A DNA stretch of 64,000 nucleotides, from positions 62,001-126,000 of the forward strand of contig NZ_NEFZ01000003.1 in the NCBI RefSeq assembly GCF_002135205.1. Direction: 5' to 3'. Shown here one piece after another: positions 17,832 through 27,602 of the stretch. This stretch comes from Acinetobacter sp. ANC 4204. Its GTDB lineage: Bacteria; Pseudomonadota; Gammaproteobacteria; Pseudomonadales; Moraxellaceae. The notes below the pieces were generated by a model, which was given only the letters and a program-made list of their open reading frames with translations, did no database searches and was not told the origin of the DNA. Every line of letters starts with the position of its first letter. Position 1 is the stretch's first letter. Position numbers and translations under genes: made by a program.

Positions 17832-18467
17832 TTATTTTTTCTTTTCAACCGCTGCTTCTGCATCAGGTTGGAAGTTTGCAATCGCTTTATCTAGGTCGCC
17901 ACCATTACGTTTAACCGTTGCCGCGAACTGATTACGGAACTGTAAACCAAGGTCGATACCCGACACATTGATATTACGGATTTTCCATTGGTTGCCTTTA
18001 TCCGCTAACTGGAAAGATACTGGGATTTTTTCGCCTTTGTTATTAAAGTCGATCGTCACCACAGGGTTTTTGCTGTTCGTTTCTTTATACGGACGGATGG
18101 TATATGTCTGATTACTAAACTTCGCGAATGCAGTACCGTAGTTTTCAATCAAAGTTTCACGAAAGTTATTTTCAAACTTCGCACGCTGTGCAGCAGTACT
18201 GTATTGATTGGTCGCATAAGTCCCCATCACGATACGTGAAAACGCTTGTGAATCGACATACGGATCTAGATTTTGACGAACAATCGTTTTCACAGCAGCT
18301 GGGTTGTTTTGTAGCTTGGCATGATCTGCTTTTAAACGCGCAATCAGGCCATCTGCCACTTTTTTAACAAAAGCAGGTGGTGCTTCACTTGGCGCTGCAA
18401 AAGCAGTACCTGCAAGCAAGGTTGATAAAATGCTAGCTGTTAGTGTTTGTTTCAATAAAGTATTCAC
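17832..18467 (-). CDS. mlaC: MlaC, periplasmic phospholipid carrier
   Basis: 211 residues. An N-terminal signal peptide (hydrophobic residues 7-24, cleavage after AFA) precedes the MlaC/Ttg2D domain (IVRQNLDPYVDSQAFSRIV, NIRNINVSGIDLG). It shuttles phospholipid between the MlaA complex at the outer membrane and MlaFEDB at the inner membrane. The C-terminus is Lys-rich. It starts 20 bp after mlaD. Confidence 0.95.
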   Translation of the reverse strand: MNTLLKQTLTASILSTLLAGTAFAAPSEAPPAFVKKVADGLIARLKADHAKLQNNPAAVKTIVRQNLDPYVDSQAFSRIVMGTYATNQYSTAAQRAKFENNFRETLIENYGTAFAKFSNQTYTIRPYKETNSKNPVVTIDFNNKGEKIPVSFQLADKGNQWKIRNINVSGIDLGLQFRNQFAATVKRNGGDLDKAIANFQPDAEAAVEKKK

Positions 18468-18487
18468 TACAATTGTTCCTCTTCAAA

Positions 18488-19162
18488 TCATTCAACAAAT
18501 GACACATTGGCATCTGTTGTTTCAGCGGTTTCAGGTTGCTCAGTCTTTGCTGTAGCATCTTGCGATTTACCTGCCCCACCCGTAATAAATTTAGTAATTA
18601 AGTCTTCTAGATCCATTGTACCTTGGGTATTGCCAATGCTTTCACCACGTTTCACGTAGTTCAAGCCACCCCCCGGAACAATTTTCAAGTACTTTTCACC
18701 AAGCAGACCATTGGTTGCCACCATAATATAAGCATCTTCATCAATGCTGGTGATGGACTTCATGTTCGCAATAAGTTGCTTTTCCATTTCTTTTTGTTGC
18801 GCAGCATCCGCAGCGGTATAGTCGCTACTGTAACGAAGCTCTTCAAGTGCATTCTTTTCAACTTCTTTGAGCTGTGTTGCATTGAAAGATGTCAACTTCC
18901 CATCTAAAGAAAAAGAAACCGTGGCTAAACGTGTCACAGGGTCTAAGCTAATTTGATCAACTTGACCAATTTTCACCCCACTCATCGTCACTTTCGCACG
19001 TGGTTTTAAACCATTCACGTTATCGAAGGTTGCACTCATTTCATAGCGATCACTGAGATTTGAACCCACCAAGCCACTTACTCGCATCGCAATAAAAAAC
19101 AAAGCGATACCGAAGAGAATGACAAATATGCCGACTGCCAGCTCACTTGCACGTGATTTCAT
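18488..19162 (-). CDS. mlaD: MlaD, MCE-domain substrate-binding protein
   Basis: 224 residues, longer than the 183 of E. coli MlaD. One N-terminal transmembrane helix (about 8-28) is followed by an MCE domain (VNGLKPRAKVTMSGVKIGQV and NGLLGEKYLKI). The extra length comes mainly from a charged, helical insertion at about residues 90-138 inside the MCE region, a known peculiarity of Acinetobacter MlaD. It forms a hexameric ring in the periplasm on MlaE. Its ATG overlaps the mlaE stop codon (TAATG). Confidence 0.95.
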   Translation of the reverse strand: MKSRASELAVGIFVILFGIALFFIAMRVSGLVGSNLSDRYEMSATFDNVNGLKPRAKVTMSGVKIGQVDQISLDPVTRLATVSFSLDGKLTSFNATQLKEVEKNALEELRYSSDYTAADAAQQKEMEKQLIANMKSITSIDEDAYIMVATNGLLGEKYLKIVPGGGLNYVKRGESIGNTQGTMDLEDLITKFITGGAGKSQDATAKTEQPETAETTDANVSFVE

Positions 19163-19941
19163 TAAACACCTCCAAACATGACCGCAGTCAACACAAAATC
19201 AAAACCTAAAACACAGAGCGATGAATACACCACAGTGCGTGTGGTTGATGTCGCAATACCTTCAGATGTCGGTTCACAGGCATAGCCTTGATACACCGCA
19301 ATCCATGTACAAATTAAAGCAAAAACAAAACTTTTAATGATGGTGCCATTCAGGACATCTTTATAGAACTCTACGCTACTTTGAATGCCACTCCAGTAAG
19401 AGCCCTCATCTGCACCCAAGAAGTCCACACCCACCATTTTACCGCCCATAATCCCGACTGCAGCAAAGATGACAGACAGCATCGGCAAACTAAAAATACC
19501 CGCCCAAAGTCGCGGTGAAATCACACGTTTGAGTGGATCAACCCCGATCATTTCCATACTGGACAACTGCTCTGTGGCTTTCATTAAGCCAATCTCAGCT
19601 GTTAATGCCGAACCTGCACGGCCTGCAAACAACAGTGCAGCAACCACAGGTGCTAACTCACGGAGTAAAGTCAATGCAACCGCAGTACCTAGCATCGCTT
19701 CGCTACCAAAGGTCACTAAGATGCTATACATCTGTAGACCCAAGACCGCACCAATAAATAGCCCCGACACCACAATAATAAGTAGCGACAATACGCCAAC
19801 ACGGTACATTTGGTATACAAATAACCGAACGCCCTGTACCGTTGGCATCGAAAATAAGATTTGCAATAACATTAAGCTCGCAACACCTATGCCGCGAACC
19901 CGTTCAATCACACGTCGACCTAAGAGTGCTATCGCATTCAT
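19162..19941 (-). CDS. mlaE: MlaE, permease of the phospholipid ABC transporter
   Basis: 259 residues, a polytopic membrane protein of the MlaE/permease family with [29 protein letters not shown] and [21 protein letters not shown] carrying the family coupling motif. It lies in the inner membrane between the MlaD ring and the MlaF ATPases. It overlaps mlaF by 4 bp (ATGA) and mlaD by 1 bp, so translation is coupled. Confidence 0.96.
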   Translation of the reverse strand: MNAIALLGRRVIERVRGIGVASLMLLQILFSMPTVQGVRLFVYQMYRVGVLSLLIIVVSGLFIGAVLGLQMYSILVTFGSEAMLGTAVALTLLRELAPVVAALLFAGRAGSALTAEIGLMKATEQLSSMEMIGVDPLKRVISPRLWAGIFSLPMLSVIFAAVGIMGGKMVGVDFLGADEGSYWSGIQSSVEFYKDVLNGTIIKSFVFALICTWIAVYQGYACEPTSEGIATSTTRTVVYSSLCVLGFDFVLTAVMFGGV

Positions 19942-20756
19942 GCTTGCACCTCAGTACTTAGATATGCCTTTTGGCTAAATTGATAATCGACAGGTCCTTC
20001 AACTGAACCTGTTAAAAATTGTTTCACGAATGGAGATGCATTCGCCTGTAACTGTTCAGGCGTCCCCTCACCTTGCACTTTGCCCTCAGCGACAACATAG
20101 ATATAATCTGCTATCGACAAAGTTTCAGCCACATCATGTGAGACAATAATTGTTGTTAAATCAAGAGCTTCTCGCAATGATCGAATCAGACGTGTGAGTA
20201 CACCCTTCACAATCGGATCTTGTCCTGCAAAGGGTTCATCGTACATAATCAGTTCAGGATCCAGTGCAATCGCACGCGCCAAAGCCACACGACGGTTCAT
20301 CCCGCCTGAAAGCTCAGAAGGCATCATCAGCTCTGCGCCGCGCAGGCCGACAGATTCCAGTTTTAAAGACACAATCTCTGCAATCAAATGTTCAGGCAAT
20401 GCCGTGTGCGCGCGAATTGGGAAAGCTACATTTTCATAGACTGACATGTCGGTAAACAGCGCTCCACTTTGAAACAACATGCCCATACGTGCACGCGCAG
20501 CAAATAACTCTTTGCGTGACATTTTCGCAATGTTTTGTCCATCTAAAAGCACTTCGCCCTGATCTGGTGTCAATTGTCCCCCAATCAGACGCAGTAAAGT
20601 GGTTTTACCTGTTCCCGATGGTCCCATGATGGCCGTGATTTGACCCTGTCGTATTGTAATACCGACATTGTCGTAAATAACACGTTCCCCTCGCTTAAAG
20701 CTCAGGTTTTTGACCTCAATGAGGGCTTGAGCAGTCAGAGGCGCTTGATTATTCAT
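19938..20756 (-). CDS. mlaF: MlaF, ATPase of the phospholipid ABC transporter
   Basis: 272 residues with Walker [11 protein letters not shown]-loop LFQSGALF, signature [14 protein letters not shown], Walker [14 protein letters not shown] and the switch His in IIVSHDV. The C-terminal extension (about residues 245-272) matches the MlaF tail that contacts its partner subunit. It is the first gene of the mlaFEDCB operon, which maintains outer-membrane lipid asymmetry. Confidence 0.96.
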   Translation of the reverse strand: MNNQAPLTAQALIEVKNLSFKRGERVIYDNVGITIRQGQITAIMGPSGTGKTTLLRLIGGQLTPDQGEVLLDGQNIAKMSRKELFAARARMGMLFQSGALFTDMSVYENVAFPIRAHTALPEHLIAEIVSLKLESVGLRGAELMMPSELSGGMNRRVALARAIALDPELIMYDEPFAGQDPIVKGVLTRLIRSLREALDLTTIIVSHDVAETLSIADYIYVVAEGKVQGEGTPEQLQANASPFVKQFLTGSVEGPVDYQFSQKAYLSTEVQA

Positions 20757-21116
20757 AGCTGTGCGTTTTCCTGCATTTTTTCAGCATGCATACTATAAAG
20801 GATTAAAAAACGATATGTTAGCGTATTCCATGCCTAATTTTGTGCACGAATTGATTTCAATTGGTTGTATTTATATTTATTTAATGGAAGAAAACAACCT
20901 AAATAAAGCGGATCACTTCATCCATAGCGACTATAGACAAAGAAAAGGATATTGCAAATCAGTAAAAAAAATCCAAGATAATGTGCCATATTGACCTCTT
21001 TCGCGTCAGAGTGAGTGGCGATTGATTCAACCTCATTATTGTGCATCATTATTATCAATGTAATTAAAATATGACTCAGTATACATTTTAATTTTCGGAT
21101 TGAAAGCAATAGACAT
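20757..21116. other. AT-rich gap upstream of mlaF
   Basis: Between the terminator of the RNA helicase and mlaF. It should hold the mla promoter, which I cannot place with confidence. It contains the small minus-strand ORF listed at 20918-20989. A plus-strand 77-codon frame here has no ribosome site and no recognisable content. Confidence 0.5.
20918..20989 (-). CDS. Possible 23-residue membrane peptide
   Basis: ATG at 20989, five bases after AGAGG, followed by MAHYLGFFLLICNILFFVYS and three more residues, then stop. The composition is that of a single transmembrane helix with a short basic end, like small accessory membrane proteins. It lies on the same strand as mlaF and about 160 bp upstream. 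It is too short to be sure. A longer in-frame version would start further upstream without a good ribosome site. Confidence 0.35.
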   Translation of the reverse strand: MAHYLGFFLLICNILFFVYSRYG

Positions 21117-21147
21117 AAAAAAAACCAGTGTTTCCACTGGTTTTTTT
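21117..21147. terminator. Bidirectional terminator after the DEAD-box helicase gene
   Basis: CCAGTG (21125-21130), loop TTTC, CACTGG (21135-21140), with eight A before and seven T after. It ends the minus-strand helicase transcript. Confidence 0.88.
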
Positions 21148-21161
21148 AATTTTAGTTCAAA

Positions 21162-23027
21162 TTAGTCATTGAACTTACGACGTGGGCGGTCAAAACCACC
21201 TTCAGTGCGTGGACGATCTGAGTTAAATTCACGCTTTGGATGATCTTCACCAAATGTACGCTTAGGGCGGTCATCACCACCAAACGAACGCTTAGGACGA
21301 TCTTCACCAAAAGAACGTTGTGGACGGTCACCAAAACCACCTTCACGGCGTTGTGGACGATCACCAAAATCACGTTTAGGACGGTCACCAAAAGAACCTT
21401 CACGACGTGGTTTATAGTCTACACGGTTACCACGGTTGTCATCATTCGAGTCAAAACGCGGCTTATCGTTGAAACCACCTTCGCGACGCGGGCGATCGTT
21501 GTTAAATTCGCGACGTGGACGGTCTTCGAAACCACCTTCACGACGTGGACGATCATTGTTAAATTCGCGACGTGGACGGTCTTCAAAACCACCTTCACGA
21601 CGTGGACGATCGTTGTTAAATTCGCGACGTGGACGGTCTTCAAAACCACCTTCACGACGTGGACGATCGTTGTTAAATTCGCGACGTGGACGGTCTTCAC
21701 CACCGAATGAACGGCGTTCGCCATCACGACCACCTTCACGACGTTTAAAGTTGCTTTCGCCTTCAAAACGACGACCGCCACCAAAACCGCCACGACCGCC
21801 ATCACGACGACCACCGCCATTGCGACCACGACCACCATCACGACCAGAACGTGCTGGAGGTGGAGATGGCTCTAAACCTTCAATTTCAGATACTTCTAAA
21901 CGTGCATCTAAGTAGTCTTCTAAAGCACGGATTTTACCGCGTTCACGGTAAGTTGCTAAAGTAATTGCTTTACCAGTACGACCCGCACGACCTGTACGAC
22001 CAATACGGTGTACATAGTCTTCGTTCTTCATAGGAAGACCGAAGTTAATAACGTGTGAAATTGTTGGTACGTCTAAACCACGTGCAGCAACGTCAGTTGC
22101 AACCAAGATTTTTGCACGACCTTCGCGGATGCTACGTAAACGACGGTTACGAACAGTTTGTGGCATTGCACCGTGAAGTGCAACTACTGAGTGACCCGCT
22201 TCAGCCAATTCTTCAGCAAGCATGTCTGTGTCTTCTTGTGTAGACGCGAAAACAACTGCTTGATCAAGATCTTCTTCGCTCAACCAGTGCGTTAAAAGTT
22301 TTTTCTTGTGCTCGAAACCATCAGTCCAGTGTAAAGTCTGAGTGATATCTGTATTAGTAGAATGACCTGTCTCAATTGCAATACGTTCAGGATCATTCAT
22401 CATGCGTTCAGCAAGTGTGATGATACGTGGTGCAAATGTTGCAGAGAACATTAAAGTTTGTTTACGGTTTGCAGCAAGGTCGCTAATCGCTTCTAAGTCT
22501 TCAGAGAAACCTAGATCAAGCATACGGTCTGCTTCGTCAACAATTAGAGCATCAACTTTGTCTAATTTGATTTGACGACGGTTCACAAGGTCAAGTAAAC
22601 GACCTGGTGTTGCAACAACAACTTGCGCACCTTTTAACTGTTGGATTTGTTTACCAAATGGCATACCACCCATGATTGCAGCAATACGTGCACCTTTCAT
22701 GTGGCGAACAAATGCAATTGCATCTTGGCTCACCTGTTGCGCCAACTCACGTGTTGGGCAAAGAACTAAGATATTCGGTTGAGTAATTGCTTTCATACGT
22801 TCTTTGAACGGAACGAAAGTTTCTTGGCCTGCAAGTGCGTTTAACGTTGGTAATAAAAACGCTGCAGTTTTACCTGAACCAGTTTGGCTCGATACTAAAA
22901 GGTCTTTACCGTCTAAAGCTGCAGGAATAGATTGTTCCTGAACTGGCGTAGGAGACGTAAATCCTAGGCTTTGTAGAGCTTGTTGTAACGATTCGTGTAA
23001 AGGAAATTCAGCAAAAGTCTTGCTCAT
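21162..23027 (-). CDS. DEAD-box ATP-dependent RNA helicase with Arg-rich repetitive tail
   Basis: 621 residues from the ATG at 23027, which has GGGTGA upstream; a GTG at 23039 is less likely. The helicase core (residues 1-370) shows the Q motif (FTSPTPVQEQSIPAAL), Walker A SQTGSGKT, PTRELAQQ, DEAD in VDEADRMLDLGF, SAT, and the C-terminal block HRIGRTGRAGRTG. Residues about 390-620 are a low-complexity tail rich in Arg, Gly, Asp and Phe, containing four near-identical 19-residue repeats. It resembles the RhlE/CsdA group involved in ribosome assembly and mRNA decay. The tail should bind RNA nonspecifically and could phase-separate. Confidence 0.93.
   Translation of the reverse strand: MSKTFAEFPLHESLQQALQSLGFTSPTPVQEQSIPAALDGKDLLVSSQTGSGKTAAFLLPTLNALAGQETFVPFKERMKAITQPNILVLCPTRELAQQVSQDAIAFVRHMKGARIAAIMGGMPFGKQIQQLKGAQVVVATPGRLLDLVNRRQIKLDKVDALIVDEADRMLDLGFSEDLEAISDLAANRKQTLMFSATFAPRIITLAERMMNDPERIAIETGHSTNTDITQTLHWTDGFEHKKKLLTHWLSEEDLDQAVVFASTQEDTDMLAEELAEAGHSVVALHGAMPQTVRNRRLRSIREGRAKILVATDVAARGLDVPTISHVINFGLPMKNEDYVHRIGRTGRAGRTGKAITLATYRERGKIRALEDYLDARLEVSEIEGLEPSPPPARSGRDGGRGRNGGGRRDGGRGGFGGGRRFEGESNFKRREGGRDGERRSFGGEDRPRREFNNDRPRREGGFEDRPRREFNNDRPRREGGFEDRPRREFNNDRPRREGGFEDRPRREFNNDRPRREGGFNDKPRFDSNDDNRGNRVDYKPRREGSFGDRPKRDFGDRPQRREGGFGDRPQRSFGEDRPKRSFGGDDRPKRTFGEDHPKREFNSDRPRTEGGFDRPRRKFND
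21502..21698. repeat. 57-bp tandem repeat inside the helicase tail
   Basis: Unit starts are at 21502, 21559, 21616 and 21673, exactly 57 bp apart, with only single-base differences; the fourth copy is partial. A degenerate copy precedes it from about 21445. On the coding strand each unit gives 19 residues of the type RREFNNDRPRREGGFEDRP. Long open frames on the other strand and in another minus frame here are artefacts of the repeat. Confidence 0.95.
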
Positions 23028-23297
23028 AGAGTATTTCACCCGAAAAATGGGTGCTCCATTAAAAATAAAATCAGATGGACATCGGCAAAAAGCGGCACAG
23101 CAATAATCGCTGAAAATATAGAATCAGCGGCGATCCGAGAACGACGATGCGTATAACGCACATTTGATTACAGCCGCAACCTGAAGGAATCGCTTAAGCG
23201 ATTGGGTGGGGCGCGAAATAATGTCCTCTCTTTGGACCGGACGCGCATACACAATGATAGAAGAGAATGTTCAGGTAATGAACGAAATTTAGTGCGT
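23028..23297 (-). promoter_or_regulatory. Long 5' leader of the DEAD-box helicase mRNA
   Basis: If transcription starts from the promoter at 23304-23331, the untranslated leader is about 270 nt. It holds a perfect 16-bp palindrome, AATCGCTTAAGCGATT at 23188-23203, and a small hairpin TGCGT-ATA-ACGCA near 23150. Long leaders are typical of cold-inducible RNA helicase genes and allow autoregulation. No known riboswitch was recognised. Confidence 0.5.
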
Positions 23298-23303
23298 GGG
23301 CGG

Positions 23304-23331
23304 AGTATAGCAGGATATTTTCAAAAGTCAC
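23304..23331 (-). promoter_or_regulatory. Candidate promoter of the DEAD-box helicase gene
   Basis: On the minus strand: -35 GTGACT (23331-23326), 16-bp spacer, -10 TATACT (23309-23304). The -10 matches the consensus at five of six positions and the -35 at four of six. Confidence 0.5.
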
Positions 23332-23713
23332 CTCTTTTCTTAAAATTGATACAATATTTTTATCAAACATTGAATAAATACAGGTTTTCACTTCAATTTT
23401 TTTGACCATCTAGGAAAAAATTAAATAGCATTCTTCGTTCTCCCCCTCCACTATCAACCATAAAACGCAATTAATTGTACTAGCTCTTGCTCTAATGCTG
23501 CCACGATTTGACACGGCAATTGATCGGTGATGACGGTCCTACACGACAAACTTAAATAGTGATCTATACGCTTATTGATTTTAGTGCTCTCTTTTTCTTT
23601 ATTTGCCTTTAAATAACTGCGCCCCATTTGTCGTTTCACAATTTCTTGAATACAGCATTGCTTGTCTAATGATGGCAAAAATAAAAAAGTATAAGGGTCT
23701 AAAATGATCTGTT
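23332..23713. other. Gap with no convincing gene
   Basis: About 380 bp between the helicase promoter and the suhB terminator. A 74-codon minus-strand frame (23454-23678) would need a TTG start without a ribosome site and resembles nothing I know, so I do not call it a gene. No RNA gene was recognised. Confidence 0.5.
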
Positions 23714-23769
23714 GTTTAAGCCTTAAAGAAAAAGCCCTCTTGTGAGGGCTTTTTCTTTAAGGCTTAAAC
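23714..23769. terminator. Very long perfect inverted repeat, terminator of suhB
   Basis: 26 bases at 23714-23739 are perfectly complementary to 23744-23769, with a four-base loop TTGT. The centre is GCCCTC/GAGGGC flanked by AAAAA and TTTTT, so it works as a terminator in both directions. The outer arms (GTTTAAGCCTTAAAG) extend the stem well beyond normal terminator length. Confidence 0.9.
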
Positions 23770-23784
23770 ACGATCTACATGCTA

Positions 23785-24615
23785 TTACTTAGCAGCTTCA
23801 CCCCAAGCAGGTACAACTGCTTTCATTAGAGGTTTCAACAGCTTCATAGAACATGCCAGTACTTGGCCATTTTCCATAGATTCGCTACCACCACGTGCAT
23901 CAACCACTGTTCCGCCTGCTTCTTTCACAATCAACTCACCAGCTGCGATGTCCCAAGGCTTTAAGCCGAGTTCGAAATACGCATCGAAACGACCTGCTGC
24001 CACATACGCCAAATCTAATGCTGCTGAACCTGTACGACGGTATTGCGCGCCAGCTTCAGTCACATTTAATAATGAATCAAAGTGATTTTTTGCATAAGAA
24101 ATCACTTCACCATTACGTTTTGCACGGTAAGCATGACCCACAGACATGAATGTATTTTCAAGGCTGTCTTTTACATTTACACGGATACGGCGTTGATTCA
24201 TCATGGCACCACGACCACGACTTGCAGAGAACAACTCATCTTTCACAGGGTCATAAATTACACCGTGTTGAGTAATGCCTTTATGTTGAACTGCAATAGA
24301 GATACAGAAGTGAGGAACACCGTTAATGAAGTTTAGCGTGCCATCAAGTGGGTCAATGATCCAACACCAATCTGCGTCGTGACCTTTACCTTCTTGAAGA
24401 CCAAACTCTTCACCAAGGAAGCTGTGATTTTTATAACTTTTACGTAGGGTATCTATCGCCAATTGTTCCAAATAACGGTCTACACGCGTTACAGGACCAT
24501 CAATTCCTTTTTCTTCGACTTGTAGATCGAGCTTATGACGATTTTGATGCGCTTTTAAAAGCTCTTGACCGACTAATTGAGCCGCACGCGCAGCCATCAC
24601 CACCATAGGTTCCAT
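23785..24615 (-). CDS. suhB: Inositol-1-monophosphatase family protein SuhB
   Basis: 276 residues from the ATG at 24615, giving MEPMVVMAARAAQ as in related SuhB proteins; a 19-residue upstream extension is rejected. Metal-binding motifs are visible: GEEFG (about 67-71), DPLDGTLNF (about 85-93) and WDIAAGELIVKEAGG near the C-terminus. Besides phosphatase activity, SuhB is known in E. coli as a partner in rRNA transcription antitermination. The gene stands alone with a strong terminator. Confidence 0.93.
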   Translation of the reverse strand: MEPMVVMAARAAQLVGQELLKAHQNRHKLDLQVEEKGIDGPVTRVDRYLEQLAIDTLRKSYKNHSFLGEEFGLQEGKGHDADWCWIIDPLDGTLNFINGVPHFCISIAVQHKGITQHGVIYDPVKDELFSASRGRGAMMNQRRIRVNVKDSLENTFMSVGHAYRAKRNGEVISYAKNHFDSLLNVTEAGAQYRRTGSAALDLAYVAAGRFDAYFELGLKPWDIAAGELIVKEAGGTVVDARGGSESMENGQVLACSMKLLKPLMKAVVPAWGEAAK

Positions 24616-24731
24616 TGAACACCCACTACAATCTGAAGATATTGATAAAGAATAATGCATAAAAGCCCGCATATCTTAGCAAAGATCGGGGCTTTTAGGG
24701 AAAAAATGTTTCTAAAATTTAAAAACGGCGT

Positions 24732-26633
24732 TTACACCATATGTACAAGTTTTAACCATGCTTGGCGTACTGAACGTTCAATGCCTTCGGCATCTAGTCC
24801 AGCCTGATGCAACATTTGCACATGCGTGGCTTGATGCATGAAGGTATCTGCTAAACCAAGATTTAACATCGGTTTCACGATTTGAGCCTGTGCCAAATAT
24901 TCATTCACTGCACTGCCCGCACCCGCCATCACCGCATGTTCTTCAACCGTGACAAATAAAGCCGTTGAGGGCGCTAAAGTCGTAATCATTTTTTCATCAA
25001 GCGGCTTCACAAAGCGCATATTTACCACACGCACTGCCAAATCTTGTCCAGCCAAAGCCTGTGCTGCTTCTACTGCGGCCTGAACACGACTACCAAAGGC
25101 AAGAATGCTAATAACGTCATCTTGGGCATCATTAAAACTCGCGACAATTTCAGCCTGACCAATTTCCATCGGGGTCATCTGTTGTTGAATCTCAACTCCG
25201 AGACCATTGCCACGCGGGTAACGCACTGCGGCAGGACCATTGTATAAATAAGCAGTATGCAACATTTGACGACATTCATTTTCGTCTTTTGGCGCCATAA
25301 TCACCAAATTCGGTACGGTACGCATGAAAGCATAGTCATAGGCCCCAGCATGAGTCGGTCCATCTTCACCCACTAAGCCTGCACGGTCGATACCAAAGGT
25401 AACATCTAGGTTCTGTAGGGCCACATCATGAATCAATTGATCATAGCCACGTTGCAAGAAAGTCGAGTAGATTGCAACCACAGGTTTTAAGCCTTCACAC
25501 GCCATGCCCGCCGCCAAAGTCACCGCATGCTGTTCTGCAATCGCGACATCAAAAAAGCGCTGTGGGTACTGTTTGGCAAAACCCACCATACCTGAGCCTT
25601 CACACATGGCAGGGGTGATCGCTAACAAACGCTCATCTTGTGCGGCTTCATCGCATAACCATTGACCAAAGACATCTGAGTACTTCGGTGCAGTATTGCT
25701 AGATGCTGTAGCATTTATTTTTGTAATTGCGTGATATTTAATTTGGTCAGCTTCAGCTGGGGCAAAGCCTTTGCCTTTTTTGGTATAGACATGAATTAAA
25801 CGTGGCCCTTTACGTTTTTTCAATGCGGTAAAGACTTGTGTCAACTGCTCGACATCGTGCCCATCGAAAGGCCCAAAGTAATCAAAACCAATCGCTTTAA
25901 AAACGTTGTCGGCCGCATCTGTGGCTGCACTATGTAAGCGCGAGTTATAAGTCCATTCAGGATGTGGCTGCACATAGGCTTCGCCATCATCTGAAATATT
26001 AATGGACTGTCCACTTTCCCAAATTGAAGCCAGATGTTTTGCAAAACCACCAGTACTACATGAAATCGACATATCGTTGTCATTCAGTACCACCATCAGG
26101 TCCGCATCATGCGCAACTGCATCGTTCATGGCTTCAAAGGCCATACCTGCAGTCATCGCCCCATCGCCAATGATTGCGACCACTTCACAAGGATTGTTTT
26201 GATAACGACGTGCCAGTGCCATCCCCAAACCTGCTGAAATCGCAGTCGAAGAATGTCCAACACCAAAAGTATCAAATACCGATTCATCACGTGCAGGAAA
26301 GGCAGCTAAACCATCTTTGGCACGAATCGTAGTCAACTGTTCACGACGCCCAGTCAAAGCTTTATGCGGATAGGCTTGATGACCGACATCCCAAATTAAG
26401 CGGTCATTTGGTGTGTTAAAACAATAATGCAATGCCACGGTGAGCTCGACCACCCCAAGGTTTGCACCAAAGTGTCCCCCACTTTGTCCTGCGGCATACA
26501 GAATAAATTGACGTAGCTCGTCTGCCACTTGTGCTAATTGACTTTGCTCAAGCAAGCGAAGTTGTTGAGGATGATCAATCGTATCCAACAACGGTGTTAC
26601 AGGGCGATGAGCTGGTATTTCTGTATACAACAT
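24732..26633 (-). CDS. dxs: 1-deoxy-D-xylulose-5-phosphate synthase
   Basis: 633 residues from the ATG at 26633 (family usual 620-640). The N-terminus shows [15 protein letters not shown], and the thiamine-diphosphate motif is [16 protein letters not shown]. The transketolase central domain shows [15 protein letters not shown], and the C-terminal domain carries [14 protein letters not shown]. The enzyme condenses pyruvate and glyceraldehyde-3-phosphate in the first step of the MEP isoprenoid pathway and also supplies thiamine and pyridoxal precursors. It is divergent from ribA. Confidence 0.97.
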   Translation of the reverse strand: MLYTEIPAHRPVTPLLDTIDHPQQLRLLEQSQLAQVADELRQFILYAAGQSGGHFGANLGVVELTVALHYCFNTPNDRLIWDVGHQAYPHKALTGRREQLTTIRAKDGLAAFPARDESVFDTFGVGHSSTAISAGLGMALARRYQNNPCEVVAIIGDGAMTAGMAFEAMNDAVAHDADLMVVLNDNDMSISCSTGGFAKHLASIWESGQSINISDDGEAYVQPHPEWTYNSRLHSAATDAADNVFKAIGFDYFGPFDGHDVEQLTQVFTALKKRKGPRLIHVYTKKGKGFAPAEADQIKYHAITKINATASSNTAPKYSDVFGQWLCDEAAQDERLLAITPAMCEGSGMVGFAKQYPQRFFDVAIAEQHAVTLAAGMACEGLKPVVAIYSTFLQRGYDQLIHDVALQNLDVTFGIDRAGLVGEDGPTHAGAYDYAFMRTVPNLVIMAPKDENECRQMLHTAYLYNGPAAVRYPRGNGLGVEIQQQMTPMEIGQAEIVASFNDAQDDVISILAFGSRVQAAVEAAQALAGQDLAVRVVNMRFVKPLDEKMITTLAPSTALFVTVEEHAVMAGAGSAVNEYLAQAQIVKPMLNLGLADTFMHQATHVQMLHQAGLDAEGIERSVRQAWLKLVHMV

Positions 26634-26938
26634 AATATGGCAAAGCCTTCTAAAGCCAGGCAAATCTAGCTAGGTCAAATGGGTAATTCGATCATATCGT
26701 CGAATGCTATCACCTTCAATCAGCCATATTTCTAGCGATGCAGTTTTGAGCAGTGCTCTCACTGGGTGTTCGTTTAGTGGATGTGATTATCCTGAATAAT
26801 CTTACTATTTATCAACTATTATCGTTCGCTTTATACAAAAAAGAAAATCTTCTGCATAAATTCATGGATGCAATTCTACCAATGTCGATGCATTACGCTA
26901 TACTTTAGCCAATTTCTGAACTATTTACAGGTTTAGCT

Positions 26939-27541
26939 GTGCCGATTGAATTTGTTGCTACATCCCGTTTACCGACTGCTTTTGGTGAGTTTAACATCAC
27001 CGTATTTCAAGATCCTAAGACCGGTGAAGAACATGTTGCACTCTCAAAAGGTCTCGATCAGCCGATCACAGAACCCGTTTTAGTCCGTGTTCATTCAGAA
27101 TGTCTCACAGGCGATGCCTTTGCGTCTTTAAAGTGTGACTGTGGCCCACAATTGCAAGCCACGCAAAAACTGATTAATGAAGCTGGACAAGGGGTGATTC
27201 TGTATTTGCGTCAAGAAGGTCGTGGCATTGGTCTCACCAATAAAATTCGTGCTTATGCGCTACAAGACCAAGGGCATGACACCGTTGATGCCAACTTGAT
27301 GCTCAACTTACCTGCCGATGCGCGTCGTTATGACATGGTCAGCATTATGTTGAACCATCTGAAGATTCAACAGGTGCGCTTGATTACCAATAATCCACTG
27401 AAGATTGCAGCACTGCAAGAGCAAGGGATCAATGTGGTGGATCGTGTACCATTGACGGTTGGTTTAAATCCCTTCAATGAAGAATATTTAAAGACCAAAC
27501 ATGAGCGCATGGCGCACTTGTACAAGAAAGATGATTTTTAA
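26939..27541 (+). CDS. ribA: GTP cyclohydrolase II
   Basis: 200 residues with a GTG start, preceded by CAGG at a normal distance. The zinc ligands C55, C66 and C68 ([17 protein letters not shown]) match the positions in E. coli Rib[10 protein letters not shown] carries the catalytic loop residues. It opens the imidazole ring of GTP in the first committed step of riboflavin synthesis. Length (E. coli 196) shows a monofunctional enzyme, not a RibBA fusion. Confidence 0.96.
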   Translation: MPIEFVATSRLPTAFGEFNITVFQDPKTGEEHVALSKGLDQPITEPVLVRVHSECLTGDAFASLKCDCGPQLQATQKLINEAGQGVILYLRQEGRGIGLTNKIRAYALQDQGHDTVDANLMLNLPADARRYDMVSIMLNHLKIQQVRLITNNPLKIAALQEQGINVVDRVPLTVGLNPFNEEYLKTKHERMAHLYKKDDF

Positions 27542-27554
27542 ATTTTAACAACAT

Positions 27555-27590
27555 GCTCTAAGCCTGCTTTTTTGAAGGGCGGCTTAGAGC
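27555..27590. terminator. Hairpin between convergent ribA and hemN
   Basis: GCTCTAAGCC (27555-27564) and GGCTTAGAGC (27581-27590) pair perfectly over 10 bp. No T-run follows on either side; T6 occurs in the loop. It lies between two convergent stop codons, so termination is plausible. Confidence 0.55.
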
Positions 27591-27602
27591 ACTCCAATCA
27601 TA

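Noticed and set aside
20761..20994. 77-codon plus-strand frame upstream of mlaF
   Set aside because: No ribosome site, no recognisable content, opposite to the mla promoter region.
21040..21062. Fur box upstream of the small peptide
   Set aside because: Only a partial match to GATAATGAT-type repeats; too weak in AT-rich DNA.
21240..21915. Long open frames on the plus strand and in a second minus frame opposite the DEAD-box helicase tail
   Set aside because: They arise from the 57-bp tandem repeat and biased Arg/Gly codons; no ribosome sites, low-complexity translations.
23454..23678. 74-codon minus-strand frame downstream of suhB
   Set aside because: Needs a TTG start without a ribosome site; no family resemblance.
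26664..26938. Thiamine or FMN riboswitch between dxs and ribA
   Set aside because: No conserved riboswitch core seen on either strand.
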